The notes under the pieces: model-generated | Databases searched by the model: none | What the model was told of the DNA's origin: nothing | Seen by the model: only the letters and a program-made list of their open reading frames with translations | Shown here: piece by piece, positions 1 through 8,900 of the stretch | Layout of the letters: each line of letters begins with the position of its first letter | Numbering within the stretch: position 1 is the stretch's first letter | Program-made: the position numbers and the translations under genes | From: Flavobacteriales bacterium | Lineage (GTDB): Bacteria > Bacteroidota > Bacteroidia > Flavobacteriales_F > PHOS-HE28 | Reading direction: 5' to 3' | NCBI GenBank assembly: GCA_016710685.1 | Contig: JADJVC010000002.1 | Span: forward strand, 868,001-932,000 | DNA: 64,000 nucleotides

Positions 1-171
1 CCAAGCCCACCATGCGTTGTTGGCCTAATTGTACGGATGCTTTGTTTTCCATTGTTTAATCTGTGCTTTAAGGCCTTGCAGGGCCGGTTGATTTCGTTGG
101 TGCAAAGGTCGGGATCTTTATTCATCGTTCAAACTGAATGTTTCAATATACACATAGATGGCGTGAATGAG

Positions 172-179
172 TAATTTTA
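172..179 (+). promoter_or_regulatory. Putative -7 box just upstream of the LysR gene
   Basis: The box reads TAATTTTA, one mismatch from the Bacteroidota -7 consensus TAnnTTTG. It lies 5 bases before the ATG at 185, the same geometry as several other genes in this window. It is one reason to prefer the second ATG as the start. No convincing -33 TTTG was found. Confidence 0.35.
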
Positions 180-184
180 CGACC

Positions 185-1126
185 ATGACCATTCAGCAAC
201 TTCAGTACATCGTTGCGATAGACACGCACCGGCACTTTGCGCGTGCTGCGGAAGCCTGTTTCGTTACCCAGCCCACGTTGAGCAGCATGGTGAAGAAGCT
301 GGAAGAGGAACTCGGCGTCGTGTTATTCGACCGGAGCAAATCACCGGTGGTGCCCACTGCTGAAGGGGAAGTGCTGGTAGCGCAGGCACGTTCGGTGCTG
401 AAAGAAGTGCAGTTGCTGAAGGAAACCGCGGACGCCACGCGCGGGGAGCATGCGGGCGAGCTGCGGATCGGGATGATCCCCACGTTGGCGCCGTACCTGT
501 TGCCGTTGTTTCTGGGGGATTTACTGCGGAAACATCCGGCCTTGCATGTTTCGGTAGAAGAATTGACAACCGAGGTGATCACGGAACGCTTGGTACATGG
601 CCAGTTGGACGTGGGATTGCTGGCGACCCCGCTGGATGTGTCTGGGCTGAAAGACGAACCATTGTTCAATGAACGCTTCCTTCTATATGTATCGCCCGAA
701 GAGGGGATAGGGAAGAAGCATTACGTATTGCCGTCGGAGATCCAAGCGGACCGGCTTTGGCTGCTGGAAGAAGGCCATTGTTTGCGGAGCCAAGTAATGG
801 ACCTGTGCGAATTGCGGGAACAGGGCGGTGGCTTCGGGCGTTTCGCGTATGTTTCCGGGAGCATTGAAGCGTTGATGCGGATGGTGGACGTGCAGGGCGG
901 GCTTACAGTGGTGCCTGAATTGGCCACGGTGGGCATGAGGCCTCATCAGCGCGCGCGGCTGCGCGAATTCCGGTCGCCGGTGCCGGTGCGGGAGATCGGC
1001 ATGGTGACCTACCGGCACTCTGTGAAGGAACGGCTGCTACAGTTGCTGAAGGAACATGTGCTGGCGGGCGTGGCGGGGCATTTGCGGCAAGTAAGATGGC
1101 CGAAGGTGCTGCCTGTGGGTCCTTAG
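185..1126 (+). CDS. LysR-family transcriptional regulator, OxyR-like
   Basis: LysR-type regulator of about 313 aa. An N-terminal winged helix-turn-helix (about residues 1-60) contains the typical HFARAAEACFVTQPTLS recognition-helix region. A periplasmic-binding-protein-like effector domain follows to the C terminus. The opening MTIQQLQYIVAI and the TPTLSSMVKKLEEELG-like segment resemble OxyR / hydrogen-peroxide-inducible activators of Bacteroidota. By family knowledge it would activate catalase or peroxidase genes, but none lies in the window. An ATG at 167 would add MSNFTT; the ATG at 185 is preferred because it matches the family start and has a promoter-like box 5 bases upstream. The stop codon sits inside a strong hairpin. 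The OxyR assignment is inferred from overall resemblance; I did not verify the redox cysteines. Confidence 0.85.
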   Translation: MTIQQLQYIVAIDTHRHFARAAEACFVTQPTLSSMVKKLEEELGVVLFDRSKSPVVPTAEGEVLVAQARSVLKEVQLLKETADATRGEHAGELRIGMIPTLAPYLLPLFLGDLLRKHPALHVSVEELTTEVITERLVHGQLDVGLLATPLDVSGLKDEPLFNERFLLYVSPEEGIGKKHYVLPSEIQADRLWLLEEGHCLRSQVMDLCELREQGGGFGRFAYVSGSIEALMRMVDVQGGLTVVPELATVGMRPHQRARLREFRSPVPVREIGMVTYRHSVKERLLQLLKEHVLAGVAGHLRQVRWPKVLPVGP

Positions 1127-1152
1127 GGGCGATGTATGCATCGCCCCTAAGG
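1121..1152 (+). terminator. Perfect 14-bp hairpin overlapping the LysR stop codon
   Basis: CCTTAGGGGCGATG pairs perfectly with CATCGCCCCTAAGG across a TATG loop. The left arm contains the TAG stop of the regulator. No T-tract follows, so it is either an atypical terminator / RNA-stability hairpin or a dispersed palindrome. A short tandem repeat (TGTACCC, about three copies at 1188-1208) follows. Confidence 0.5.
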
Positions 1153-1230
1153 CAGGGTGCGTCGGCAGTACGCGCTACGCAATACCATGTACCCTGTACC
1201 CTGTACCAGCAATTCGATCACCAGCACAAT

Positions 1231-1261
1231 TTTGCCAGATCGGGATAAGGTATTACATTCG
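1231..1261 (+). promoter_or_regulatory. Putative rpmG promoter (TTTG-N19-TACATTCG)
   Basis: A -33-like TTTG at 1231-1234 and a -7-like TACATTCG at 1254-1261 are separated by 19 bases, close to the Bacteroidota TTTG/TAnnTTTG pattern. The start codon of rpmG follows 20 bases later. Confidence 0.5.
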
Positions 1262-1280
1262 CGCCCCATTCCCATAAGCG

Positions 1281-1463
1281 ATGGCCAAGAAAGGCAACCG
1301 AGTACAAGTGATCATGGAATGCACCGAGCATAAGACCTCGGGGCTTGCAGGCACATCCCGCTACATTACCACGAAGAACCGCAAGAACACCACCGAGCGT
1401 TTGGAGTTGAAGAAATACAACCCCATCATGCGCAAGATGACCGTTCACAAAGAGATCAAGTAA
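1281..1463 (+). CDS. rpmG: 50S ribosomal protein L33
   Basis: 60-aa basic protein starting MAKKGNRVQVIMECTEH, with the L33 features GTSRYITTKNRKNT and a LELKKYNP segment. It is a structural component of the large ribosomal subunit near the E site. The zinc-binding CxxC pairs of some L33 forms are absent; only one Cys is present, so this is a zinc-independent form. It is followed one base later by the DUF4295 gene and then ftsY, the usual Bacteroidota order. The rpmB gene (L28) that commonly precedes rpmG is not present upstream in this window. Confidence 0.95.
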   Translation: MAKKGNRVQVIMECTEHKTSGLAGTSRYITTKNRKNTTERLELKKYNPIMRKMTVHKEIK

Positions 1464-1464
1464 G

Positions 1465-1623
1465 ATGGCAAAGAAGACCGTAGCATCCTTGAAAAAGGCG
1501 GACGCCAAGGTGTTCGTAAAAGTGATCCGCATGGTGAAGAATTCCAACACCGGCGGCTACATGTTCAACGAGATGATCATGCCCACGGAAGACGTGGACA
1601 AGTCGCTCGCGGCGAAGAAGTAA
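1465..1623 (+). CDS. DUF4295 family small basic protein
   Basis: 52-aa protein starting MAKKTVASLKKADAK and ending SLAAKK. Size, lysine-rich N terminus, the VKVIRMVKNSNTGGY core and its position between rpmG and ftsY identify it as the DUF4295 family, which is confined to Bacteroidota. It is thought to be ribosome-associated from its constant linkage to L28/L33 genes; no function is demonstrated. The ATG lies one base after the rpmG stop, so the two are surely co-transcribed. A terminator-like hairpin follows. Confidence 0.9.
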   Translation: MAKKTVASLKKADAKVFVKVIRMVKNSNTGGYMFNEMIMPTEDVDKSLAAKK

Positions 1624-1640
1624 ATTTTCATTCCCCAACT

Positions 1641-1675
1641 AAAAAGGCTTCCACCGAACGGCGGGGGCCTTTTTT
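1641..1675 (+). terminator. Rho-independent terminator after rpmG-DUF4295
   Basis: AAAAAGGC at 1641-1648 pairs with GCCTTTTT at 1667-1674, followed by a further T. It lies 17 bases after the DUF4295 stop and 12 bases before ftsY. ftsY therefore probably has its own promoter or depends on readthrough. Confidence 0.65.
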
Positions 1676-1687
1676 GCATAACAGAAC

Positions 1688-2884
1688 ATGGCACTCTTCG
1701 GATTATTCGGCGGCAAGGAGAAGAAAGAGGCGCTTGATGCGGGCTTGGACAAGTCGCGCAGCAGCTTTTTCGGCAAGATCGCCAAGGCCATCGCGGGTAA
1801 GACCACGGTTGACGACGATTTGCTGGATGCTTTGGAGGAGACTTTAGTGACCAGCGATATCGGCGTTGCGACCACGTTGAAGATCATTGAACGTATCCAG
1901 GGCCGGGCCAAGCGCGACGGTTATATGGGCACCAAGGAACTGAACGGGATCTTGCGTGAAGAGATCGCGGGCTTAATGCGCGATTCCGAGGGCATTGAAG
2001 CACCGTTCCTTATTACTGGGCCAAAGCCGCACGTCATCATGGTAGTTGGTGTGAACGGGGTGGGGAAGACCACCACGATCGGCAAGCTGGCCCATGCCTA
2101 CAAACAGGCGGGCAATACCGTGCTGTTGGGCGCTGCCGACACATTCCGTGCAGCGGCGGTGGACCAGCTGAAGAGCTGGCGCGAGCGTGTTGGCGTACCG
2201 TTGGTGCAGCAGGGCATGGGAGCGGACCCGGCGGCAGTGGCATACGACAGTGTTGAAAGTGCCAAGGCGCGCGGCATTGACGTGGTGATCATAGACACGG
2301 CGGGCCGCTTGCATAACAAGGTGAACTTGATGAACGAGCTCACCAAGGTGAAGCAGGTGATGCGGAAAGTGGTGCCTGATGCGCCGCACGAGGTGTTGCT
2401 GGTGCTGGACGCCAGCACGGGACAGAATGCGATCGATCAGGCGCGCGAATTCACGAAGGCCACGCAAGTAACAGGCTTGGCGTTAACGAAGATCGACGGC
2501 ACGGCCAAGGGCGGCGTGGCTATCGGCATCAGCGACCAGTTCCAGGTACCGATCAAATACTTGGGCGTTGGCGAGGGCATAAACGACCTGCAGGTGTTCG
2601 ACAAGAACGCCTTTGTGGAGGCGCTCTTTAAAGCAAAGGCCGCACAACGTGCGGCCCCATCGGCATTCATCGGAGAAAAAGTAAGCTCTTCGGCAGCGGG
2701 CTATTTCATGGAGCCCATCACGCCACAATCCTTGCAGTCTGTAATGATGAACTCTGTACGTCGGTTCATTTGGTGTTCTTCTTCGGTGCAATCCACGCCA
2801 TCGCCGCATTTGTTCACCAGTTGGTGCTCGCCATATCCTTTTGCGGATATGCGTGAAGGGTCGATGCCCTGTTTCACCAAGTAG
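1688..2884 (+). CDS. ftsY: Signal recognition particle receptor FtsY (with abnormal C-terminal extension)
   Basis: SRP-receptor GTPase that docks SRP-ribosome complexes at the inner membrane. The NG domain is complete: helical N domain about residues 20-100, P-loop GVNGVGKTTT (121-130), DTFRAAAVDQL (151-161), IIDTAGR (201-207), TKIDGTAKGG (267-276), and the closing GVGEGINDLQVFD. Family members end a few residues after this, at about ALFK (residue 315, base 2632). Here the frame stays open for 83 more codons, through a terminator hairpin and antisense into the last 184 bases of the ompA gene. That tail (SVRRFIWCSSSVQ and so on) resembles no FtsY and is best read as loss of the original stop by rearrangement or an indel. 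The short A/N domain is normal for Bacteroidota. Identification is certain; the true 3' end is not. Confidence 0.93.
   Translation: MALFGLFGGKEKKEALDAGLDKSRSSFFGKIAKAIAGKTTVDDDLLDALEETLVTSDIGVATTLKIIERIQGRAKRDGYMGTKELNGILREEIAGLMRDSEGIEAPFLITGPKPHVIMVVGVNGVGKTTTIGKLAHAYKQAGNTVLLGAADTFRAAAVDQLKSWRERVGVPLVQQGMGADPAAVAYDSVESAKARGIDVVIIDTAGRLHNKVNLMNELTKVKQVMRKVVPDAPHEVLLVLDASTGQNAIDQAREFTKATQVTGLALTKIDGTAKGGVAIGISDQFQVPIKYLGVGEGINDLQVFDKNAFVEALFKAKAAQRAAPSAFIGEKVSSSAAGYFMEPITPQSLQSVMMNSVRRFIWCSSSVQSTPSPHLFTSWCSPYPFADMREGSMPCFTK
2624..2656 (-). terminator. Rho-independent terminator for the adhesin-porP-ompA operon
   Basis: GGCCGCAC and GTGCGGCC (2638-2656) form a perfect 8-bp stem with a 3-base loop. 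On the minus strand it is followed by TTTGCTTT. It lies 45 bases beyond the ompA stop and inside the 3' extension of ftsY. Confidence 0.7.
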
Positions 2885-4962
2885 GCTTTGGAACTTTGTG
2901 CCCGGCGTTCGCTGAGCGCATCGTTGTATTCGGCACTGGCGCGGCTGTCCGTATGGGATTTGAGTGCGATCTTGATGCTGGGGTTCGTGATCATTACCTG
3001 TGCCACGAGATCGAGTTCGCCAGCGGCATCGGAGCGGATCTTTGCTTCGCGGTAGTCGAAATAGATGGGCCGTAAGTTCATGGCCTTGGCGATGTCCACT
3101 CCTTCGAGTACGGGACTCATGCCGGCACCTTCGGGCCCGGTGAGGCCTTGCTCCAAGAACATCAACACGCGGAAGTCCACGCGGACGGTTTTTGTGAAAT
3201 ATCCGGTCCGGGCGAACACCACGTCGTATTCCTGCTCCTCGCCGAAGCGCCGGTCAGGGATCTGGCCCTTGGTGATTCCTTCCTCGTTTGTTGTGCCGAG
3301 GAAGAGGATGGTTCCGTCGATAGCGCTTTTTACGGTTACGGAAACCCCTTCAAGCCAACGGTCCGTTTGTTGGTCCTTCACTATGGCATTCACAGGCAAG
3401 TCCATCACGCTGTTGAGGTAGAGGTCGGGCACTTCCGTATCGCCGAAGGGCGAGATGGTGAAGTCGTTCGGCGTAAGCTCGGCCTGGGTGCCGCCTTCAA
3501 TGCTGGCATTGACTGAAGCGGCCACTTTGGGCGCGGGGAATTCGTATGTGCCTTGCAGGGAAGTGGTGGTGCGTGCAATTTCGTTATGCTCGGCATCGAA
3601 GAGGCGCACGGTCAGGTATGGAATTGGCTGAGCATCGCTCATGTCCAACACACGACCGATCCACTTGCGGTTGTCTTCAGCCTTGCTGTTCATTACGAAG
3701 GTGTAGATGTCCTCCGCGCCGATGTGCCCGTCGCGGTCTGAGGTAAGGAATCCGATCTCGCCGCGTTCATCCAGGCACATTCCGAAATCGTCGTAGGCGC
3801 TGTTGATGGGCGCATTAAGGTTTTCCACCACACCGAATCCCTTGCCACGCATGGTAACGCTGAAAATATCCAGTCCGCCGAGGCCGAGGTGGCCATCGGA
3901 AGAGAAGTAGAGCGTGTTTCCGTAGACATACGGGAACATTTCGTCGCCTTCCGTGTTGATGGTCGGACCGAGGTTCTGGGGTTCGCCCCAAGCGCCGAGT
4001 TCATCGCGGTAGCTTACGTAAATGTCTTTTCCGCCGATGCCGCCCGGCTTGTCGCTGGTAAAGAAGAGCCGTTGGGCGTCCTTTGTCAATGCGGGGTGGC
4101 CCACTGAATAGGAAGAGTTGTTGAACGCGAATGGCGTTTCCTTGCTCCAGCCGTCGGGCAGCAGGTGCCGCACAAAGATCTGGAGGTTGTTCACGCCGTC
4201 TTCACCAAGGATCTTACGGCCCGCCACGAAGTTGTTGCGGGTGAAGTACATCTCGCTGCCATCGTCGGATATCACCACGTTACTTTCGTGGTACTGGGTG
4301 TTCATGCCGTCGCCCATGGGCTTCACCTCTGTAACGGTTCCATCGGCGGCCATTTTGCCCGTGTAAATATTGAGGAAGGGCTGGTCGTTCCAGCTATCGG
4401 TCCGGCGGGAGGTGAGCTGCAGGGTACGCGATGAGGCGAAGTAGATGGTGTTCTTGTGGATGAAGGGGGCGATATCTGCCTTGTCACTGTTGAAGTCCAC
4501 GAGGGTGATCTTGTGCGCAAGTCCCGGGTTTTCGAGAAGGCCGGAGAGCTTTTCCACGGCATTGTCCTTCAGGTCCACACGCGTATCTTCCGGGTCGAGC
4601 TTAGCGTAACGCTTCAACCACATGTCGGCATCGGCATATTGTCCTGAAACGCGGAGCAACTCGGAATAGCGGTACATGTCCACTGGTGTGGCTTGCGATG
4701 AGGCAGCAACCACGGCGTACCAGGTTTCGGCTGCTTTGGGGTTGCGGAGGTTCCAATAGGATTCGGCCAACCTGCGAGCATGCGGAATACTGCTGGCGTC
4801 TTTTTTGAAGGCCTGTTCGTAGGCTTCCGCAGCCTTCACGAAGCTGAACTCTTCAAAATAGTGGTCGCCCCGGTTGAGCAGCGCGCCTTGGGCCATGGCG
4901 GAACCGGCCGCGAAAAGCAGCATGGCGGCCAAGGGAATGGTACGAAAAATGGTTGCTCGCAT
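2701..4962 (-). CDS. OmpA-family outer-membrane protein with TPR and PD40 repeats
   Basis: 753-aa secreted protein. Signal peptide ends at about AGSAMAQ (residue 25). TPR-like helices span about 30-130, WD40-like PD40 strands about 160-440 (motifs such as RLFFTSDKPGGIGGKDIY and TLYFSSDGHLGLGGLDIF). A carboxypeptidase-regulatory-like beta sandwich spans about 445-530, and a peptidoglycan-binding OmpA domain about 640-745 (IYFDYREAKI, SHTDSRASAEYNDALSERRA, NRRTEFIIT). By family knowledge such proteins tether surface machinery to peptidoglycan and accompany PorP/SprF with T9SS substrates. It starts 5 bases after porP/sprF and is the last gene of the giant-adhesin operon. A terminator follows. 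Two cysteines near the end (CKDCG) are a minor oddity. Confidence 0.9.
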   Translation of the reverse strand: MRATIFRTIPLAAMLLFAAGSAMAQGALLNRGDHYFEEFSFVKAAEAYEQAFKKDASSIPHARRLAESYWNLRNPKAAETWYAVVAASSQATPVDMYRYSELLRVSGQYADADMWLKRYAKLDPEDTRVDLKDNAVEKLSGLLENPGLAHKITLVDFNSDKADIAPFIHKNTIYFASSRTLQLTSRRTDSWNDQPFLNIYTGKMAADGTVTEVKPMGDGMNTQYHESNVVISDDGSEMYFTRNNFVAGRKILGEDGVNNLQIFVRHLLPDGWSKETPFAFNNSSYSVGHPALTKDAQRLFFTSDKPGGIGGKDIYVSYRDELGAWGEPQNLGPTINTEGDEMFPYVYGNTLYFSSDGHLGLGGLDIFSVTMRGKGFGVVENLNAPINSAYDDFGMCLDERGEIGFLTSDRDGHIGAEDIYTFVMNSKAEDNRKWIGRVLDMSDAQPIPYLTVRLFDAEHNEIARTTTSLQGTYEFPAPKVAASVNASIEGGTQAELTPNDFTISPFGDTEVPDLYLNSVMDLPVNAIVKDQQTDRWLEGVSVTVKSAIDGTILFLGTTNEEGITKGQIPDRRFGEEQEYDVVFARTGYFTKTVRVDFRVLMFLEQGLTGPEGAGMSPVLEGVDIAKAMNLRPIYFDYREAKIRSDAAGELDLVAQVMITNPSIKIALKSHTDSRASAEYNDALSERRAQSSKAYLVKQGIDPSRISAKGYGEHQLVNKCGDGVDCTEEEHQMNRRTEFIITDCKDCGVMGSMK

Positions 4963-4967
4963 CTGGA

Positions 4968-5912
4968 TCAGAAATAACGGGGTGAACGGACGCGCTCGCG
5001 GGTGAAGACGGGATCATAGCTGATCATGATCTCGTGCGCGCCGTTGGCATGCCGGTTAAGTTGTGAAATACCGAAATCGTAGGCGTATCCGGCGCGGAAC
5101 TGGTCGGTGACCTGGAAAGAGAAGATGCCGGTCACTGCATCGCCATGGCGGTAAGCCGCGCCAAGCCACATTTTTTCCATAAAGAGGAAGTTGGCGGAGA
5201 CGTCCGTGCTGATGGGTGCACCACTGACCGCCTTCACCATGAAAGCGGGTTTGAACATCACCGAGCCGATTGGGAATACGTAGCCGCCGGTAATGAATGC
5301 GTGAGTTTCCTCCTGGCTGAAACGGCTGGTAATTCCGTCATCGTTCACTGAGCCGAGGTAGTTGCGCAGGATCTTGGGCACCGATGCGCCGATGTATCCT
5401 TTTTTCGACCAGAGGTATACGCCAAAGCCAAAATTGGGCAGGATCTTTCCGCTTTGGTCAACAGCGAAGGTGGGGTCATTAGGGTCTGTGTTCTCCACCT
5501 GCGTGCTTCCGATCTGCGCATGGTTGAAGCCGAGGCGCATGCCGAATGCTAAACGTGTTTTACTGGAGACCTGTAAGCGGTAGGCGATATCCCCGAACAG
5601 GCTGGTGGTGGTGGTCCTGCCGATCTGGTCGTAGGTCAGGCTAATGCCTGAGCCCAGTGTTTCCTTGTTCACCGGCGCATGCGCTGAAAGCGTGTGGGTG
5701 ATGGGTGCACCATTGATCGCGGCCCATTGAATGCGTGACAGGGCCGTGGCATTTAGCACGTCGGCGCTGCCGGCGTATGCAGGCATGATGGTCATCATGT
5801 TCCACATGTACATGCTGTACATGGGGTCCTGCTGTGCTTGCGCGGTCGGTGCCAGTGCCAAGGCCGGAACGGCCCAACACAATTTCCGCAAGAGGTTTTT
5901 CATGTTCCTCAT
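4968..5912 (-). CDS. PorP/SprF family type IX secretion system membrane protein
   Basis: 314-aa outer-membrane beta-barrel protein. The signal peptide ends at APTAQAQ, followed directly by the family hallmark QDPMYSMYMWNMMTIMPAYAGS. A repetitive barrel follows (GSGISLTYDQIGRTTTTSLFGD). SprF-type proteins are needed for export and anchoring of a specific neighbouring adhesin with a type-B C-terminal domain, which fits the gene immediately upstream. The start codon follows the adhesin stop with one base between, indicating translational coupling; an alternative ATG is three codons downstream (5903). The ompA gene follows after 5 bases. Confidence 0.92.
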   Translation of the reverse strand: MRNMKNLLRKLCWAVPALALAPTAQAQQDPMYSMYMWNMMTIMPAYAGSADVLNATALSRIQWAAINGAPITHTLSAHAPVNKETLGSGISLTYDQIGRTTTTSLFGDIAYRLQVSSKTRLAFGMRLGFNHAQIGSTQVENTDPNDPTFAVDQSGKILPNFGFGVYLWSKKGYIGASVPKILRNYLGSVNDDGITSRFSQEETHAFITGGYVFPIGSVMFKPAFMVKAVSGAPISTDVSANFLFMEKMWLGAAYRHGDAVTGIFSFQVTDQFRAGYAYDFGISQLNRHANGAHEIMISYDPVFTRERVRSPRYF

Positions 5913-5913
5913 A

Positions 5914-8900
5914 TTATCGGTTCACTTGGAGATATCCTGTGCGCACGTCGCCGTTGCCCAGGTCGAGCTGGTAGAAGTAAGTTCCGGCCGGGAGGTTTCC
6001 TGGGAGCGTGCCCACGGTAACTTGACCTGCCCAGTCGTTGAGGTATGGCTTGGCTTCGAAGAGCTTGCCGCCCCAGCGGTTGAAGATCACAACGCTGTTG
6101 TCGGGGTATTCGCGCAGGCCCTGGATCTCCCATGTATCTGCGATGCCATCACCGTTTGGCGAGAAGCCACTTGGGATTTTCAATGGCTTCACCGGTTGTT
6201 GTACGGTAACCATGGCTGTACAGGTGCTGCTGTTGCCGCTGGCATCGGTTACGGTGAGGGTAACAGCGAAGGTGCCTTCCTCGTGGAAGTCGGTGATGCT
6301 GCTCGTGTAGGTGAGGGCACCGTCGCCGCAGTTGTCCGTACTTCCACCATCGATGGTGAAGCCGTCCAGCCAAGCGTTGCTGTAGAAGTCCATGATGATG
6401 GTGGTGTCGTTACAGATCACGGTAGGCGCGATGGTATCGAGCACGGTTACGAGCGCCGTGCAAGTGCCAATGTTGCCGAAGAGGTCCGTGGCACTGAGCA
6501 CCACTTGGTTGCTGCCGAGGTCGCCGCAGTCGAACACCGTTTGGCTTGCGGTGAAGATGTAACTACCGCCGTTATCGGTGGTTCCGCCGTCCAGGTCGCT
6601 AGCGCTGATGCTGGCGTTACCATTACCGTCCAGGTAGATGGTGGTGTCCTGGCAGATGGTGATCGGCGCAGTAACGTCGGTCACGGTCACGGTTGCGATG
6701 CAGTAGCTCACGTTGCCGCTCGCATCGGTCACGGTCAAGGTGTCAGTATAGGTGCCGGTGCCGGGGAAGAAAGTCTGGCTGGCCACGTAGGTGAGGGTGC
6801 CCGTGCAGTTATCCGCAGTAGCGCCGTTGATCTGGCTGGCCGTTATGGTAACGGTTCCATTGGCACCGATCGGCACGGTGATGTCCTGGCAGACCACGAT
6901 CGGTGCGATGGTGTCAAGCACGGTTACTTGTGCTACGCAGAGGTCGGTGTTGCCGCTGGCGTCCGTTACGGTGAGCACCGAGGTATTGAGGCCGAGGTTG
7001 CCGCAGTTGAAGGTGTTCGGGCTGGCCACGTAGCTCACAATGGTGTCGTTGTCCGTACTTCCGCCGTCGGTGTCCTGGCCGGAGATGGTGACGTTCCCGG
7101 TGGCATCCACATACACGGTGATGGGCTGGCATTCCGCATTTGGCGCGGTGTTGTCGAGCACGGTCACAGTGGATTCGCAGGTGCTGCTGTTGCCACTTGC
7201 ATCCGTCACAGTGAGGATCACGGTGTAAGTTCCGGTGCCGGGCAAGGTGTCCTGGTCCACGTTGTAGGTAAGGCCGTTGCCACAGTTGTCCGTGCTTCCG
7301 CCGTTCACCATTACTCCGGTGATCACAGCGATGCCGCCGCTGGCCTGGGGCACGGTGATGCTTTGGCACATTGCGGTTGGGGCAATGGTGTCGAGCACTG
7401 TTACCACAGCCGTGCAGAAGGCGTTGTTGCCCGCTTCATCGGTCACGATCAAGGTGACGTTGTTGTTGCCGATGTGGCTGCAGTTGAATGCAGTCTGGCT
7501 GGCCGTCATGCTCACGATGGTGCCGTTGTCGGTGCTTCCGCCGTCGATATCCGCAGGCACGATGCTGGCCGCTCCACTGTTGTTCAGGTAGATGGTATCG
7601 GGCTGGCAGATAGCTACCGGCGCTATCAGGTCGGTTACGGTCACCGTGCTGATGCAGTAACTGGTGTTGCCGCTTCCGTCGGTCACGGTGAGAGTGTCCG
7701 GGAAGGATCCCACGTGCTCGAACAGGGTTTGGCTGATCGAATAGGTAAGCGTGGTGCAGTTGTCCGTGCTGCCGTTGTTGAGCTGCGCAGGTGCTACCGT
7801 TACCTGGCCGGAAATCGGCAGGGTGACGGTGATGTTCTGGCAGATGGCTACCGGAGCGATGGTGTCCAGCACGGTAACCACGGCGACGCAGTTGTCGGTG
7901 TTGCCACCAGCGTCCGTCACGGTGAGGGTAACGTTGTTGTTGCCGAGGTTTGCGCAGCTAAAGTTGTACTGGCTGGCCACGTAGCTCACGATGGTGTCGT
8001 TATCGGTGCTTCCGCCGTTGATGTCCAGCGCAATGATGCTGGCGTTGCCGGCATTGTTCAGGTAGATGGTGTCCGGCTTGCAGATGGCCACAGGTGGTTC
8101 ACCGTCGGCCACGAGCACGGTAGCTGCGCAGTTGCTGGTGTTACCGCTTGCATCGGTCACGGTGAGGGTAACCGTGTAGCTACCCACCGCAGCGAAGCTG
8201 GTATCGCTGGCCGTGTAGGTCAACGTACCGGTGCCGCAGTTGTCGGTGGTTCCGCCGTCGATGTCGGTTGCGATGATCACGGCGGTGCCAGTGCTGTCAA
8301 GGCCAATCGTGATGCTTTGGCACACGATGGTCGGCGCGATGGTGTCGAGAACGGTAACAGTGGTCTGGCAGCTGTCGGTGTTTCCGCCCGCGTCGGTAAC
8401 TACAAGCGTCACGGTGTTTCCGCCGATGTTGCTGCAATCGAAGGCCATTTGGCTCGCGGTGTAGCTAACGATGATGTCGTTGTCCGTGCTGCCACCGTTG
8501 ATGTCCGTGGCCACGATGCTGGCGTTGCCGCTTGCGTCCAGGTAAATGGTGTCAGGCTGGCATACGGCCACCGGTGCGATGGTGTCATTCACTGTAACAG
8601 TAGTGGTACACGTGCTGCTGTTTCCGCTGGCATCCGTGACAGTAAGCACTACGGTGAAGCCGCCCACGTCGGTGAAGGTGCTGTCGCTGGTGCTGTAAGT
8701 CAAGGTGCCGGTGCCGCAGTTGTCGGTGCTGCCGTTGTCGAGCATGATCGGGGTGATCACGGCCGTTCCGGTGGCATCAAGTTCCACGCTTACACCTTGG
8801 CAGATCACCGTTGGTGCAATGGTGTCGAGGACGGTCACGGTGGCAACGCAGAAGCTGGTGTTGCCGCCTTGGTCGGTTACGAAGAGCGTATCGCTGTTGG

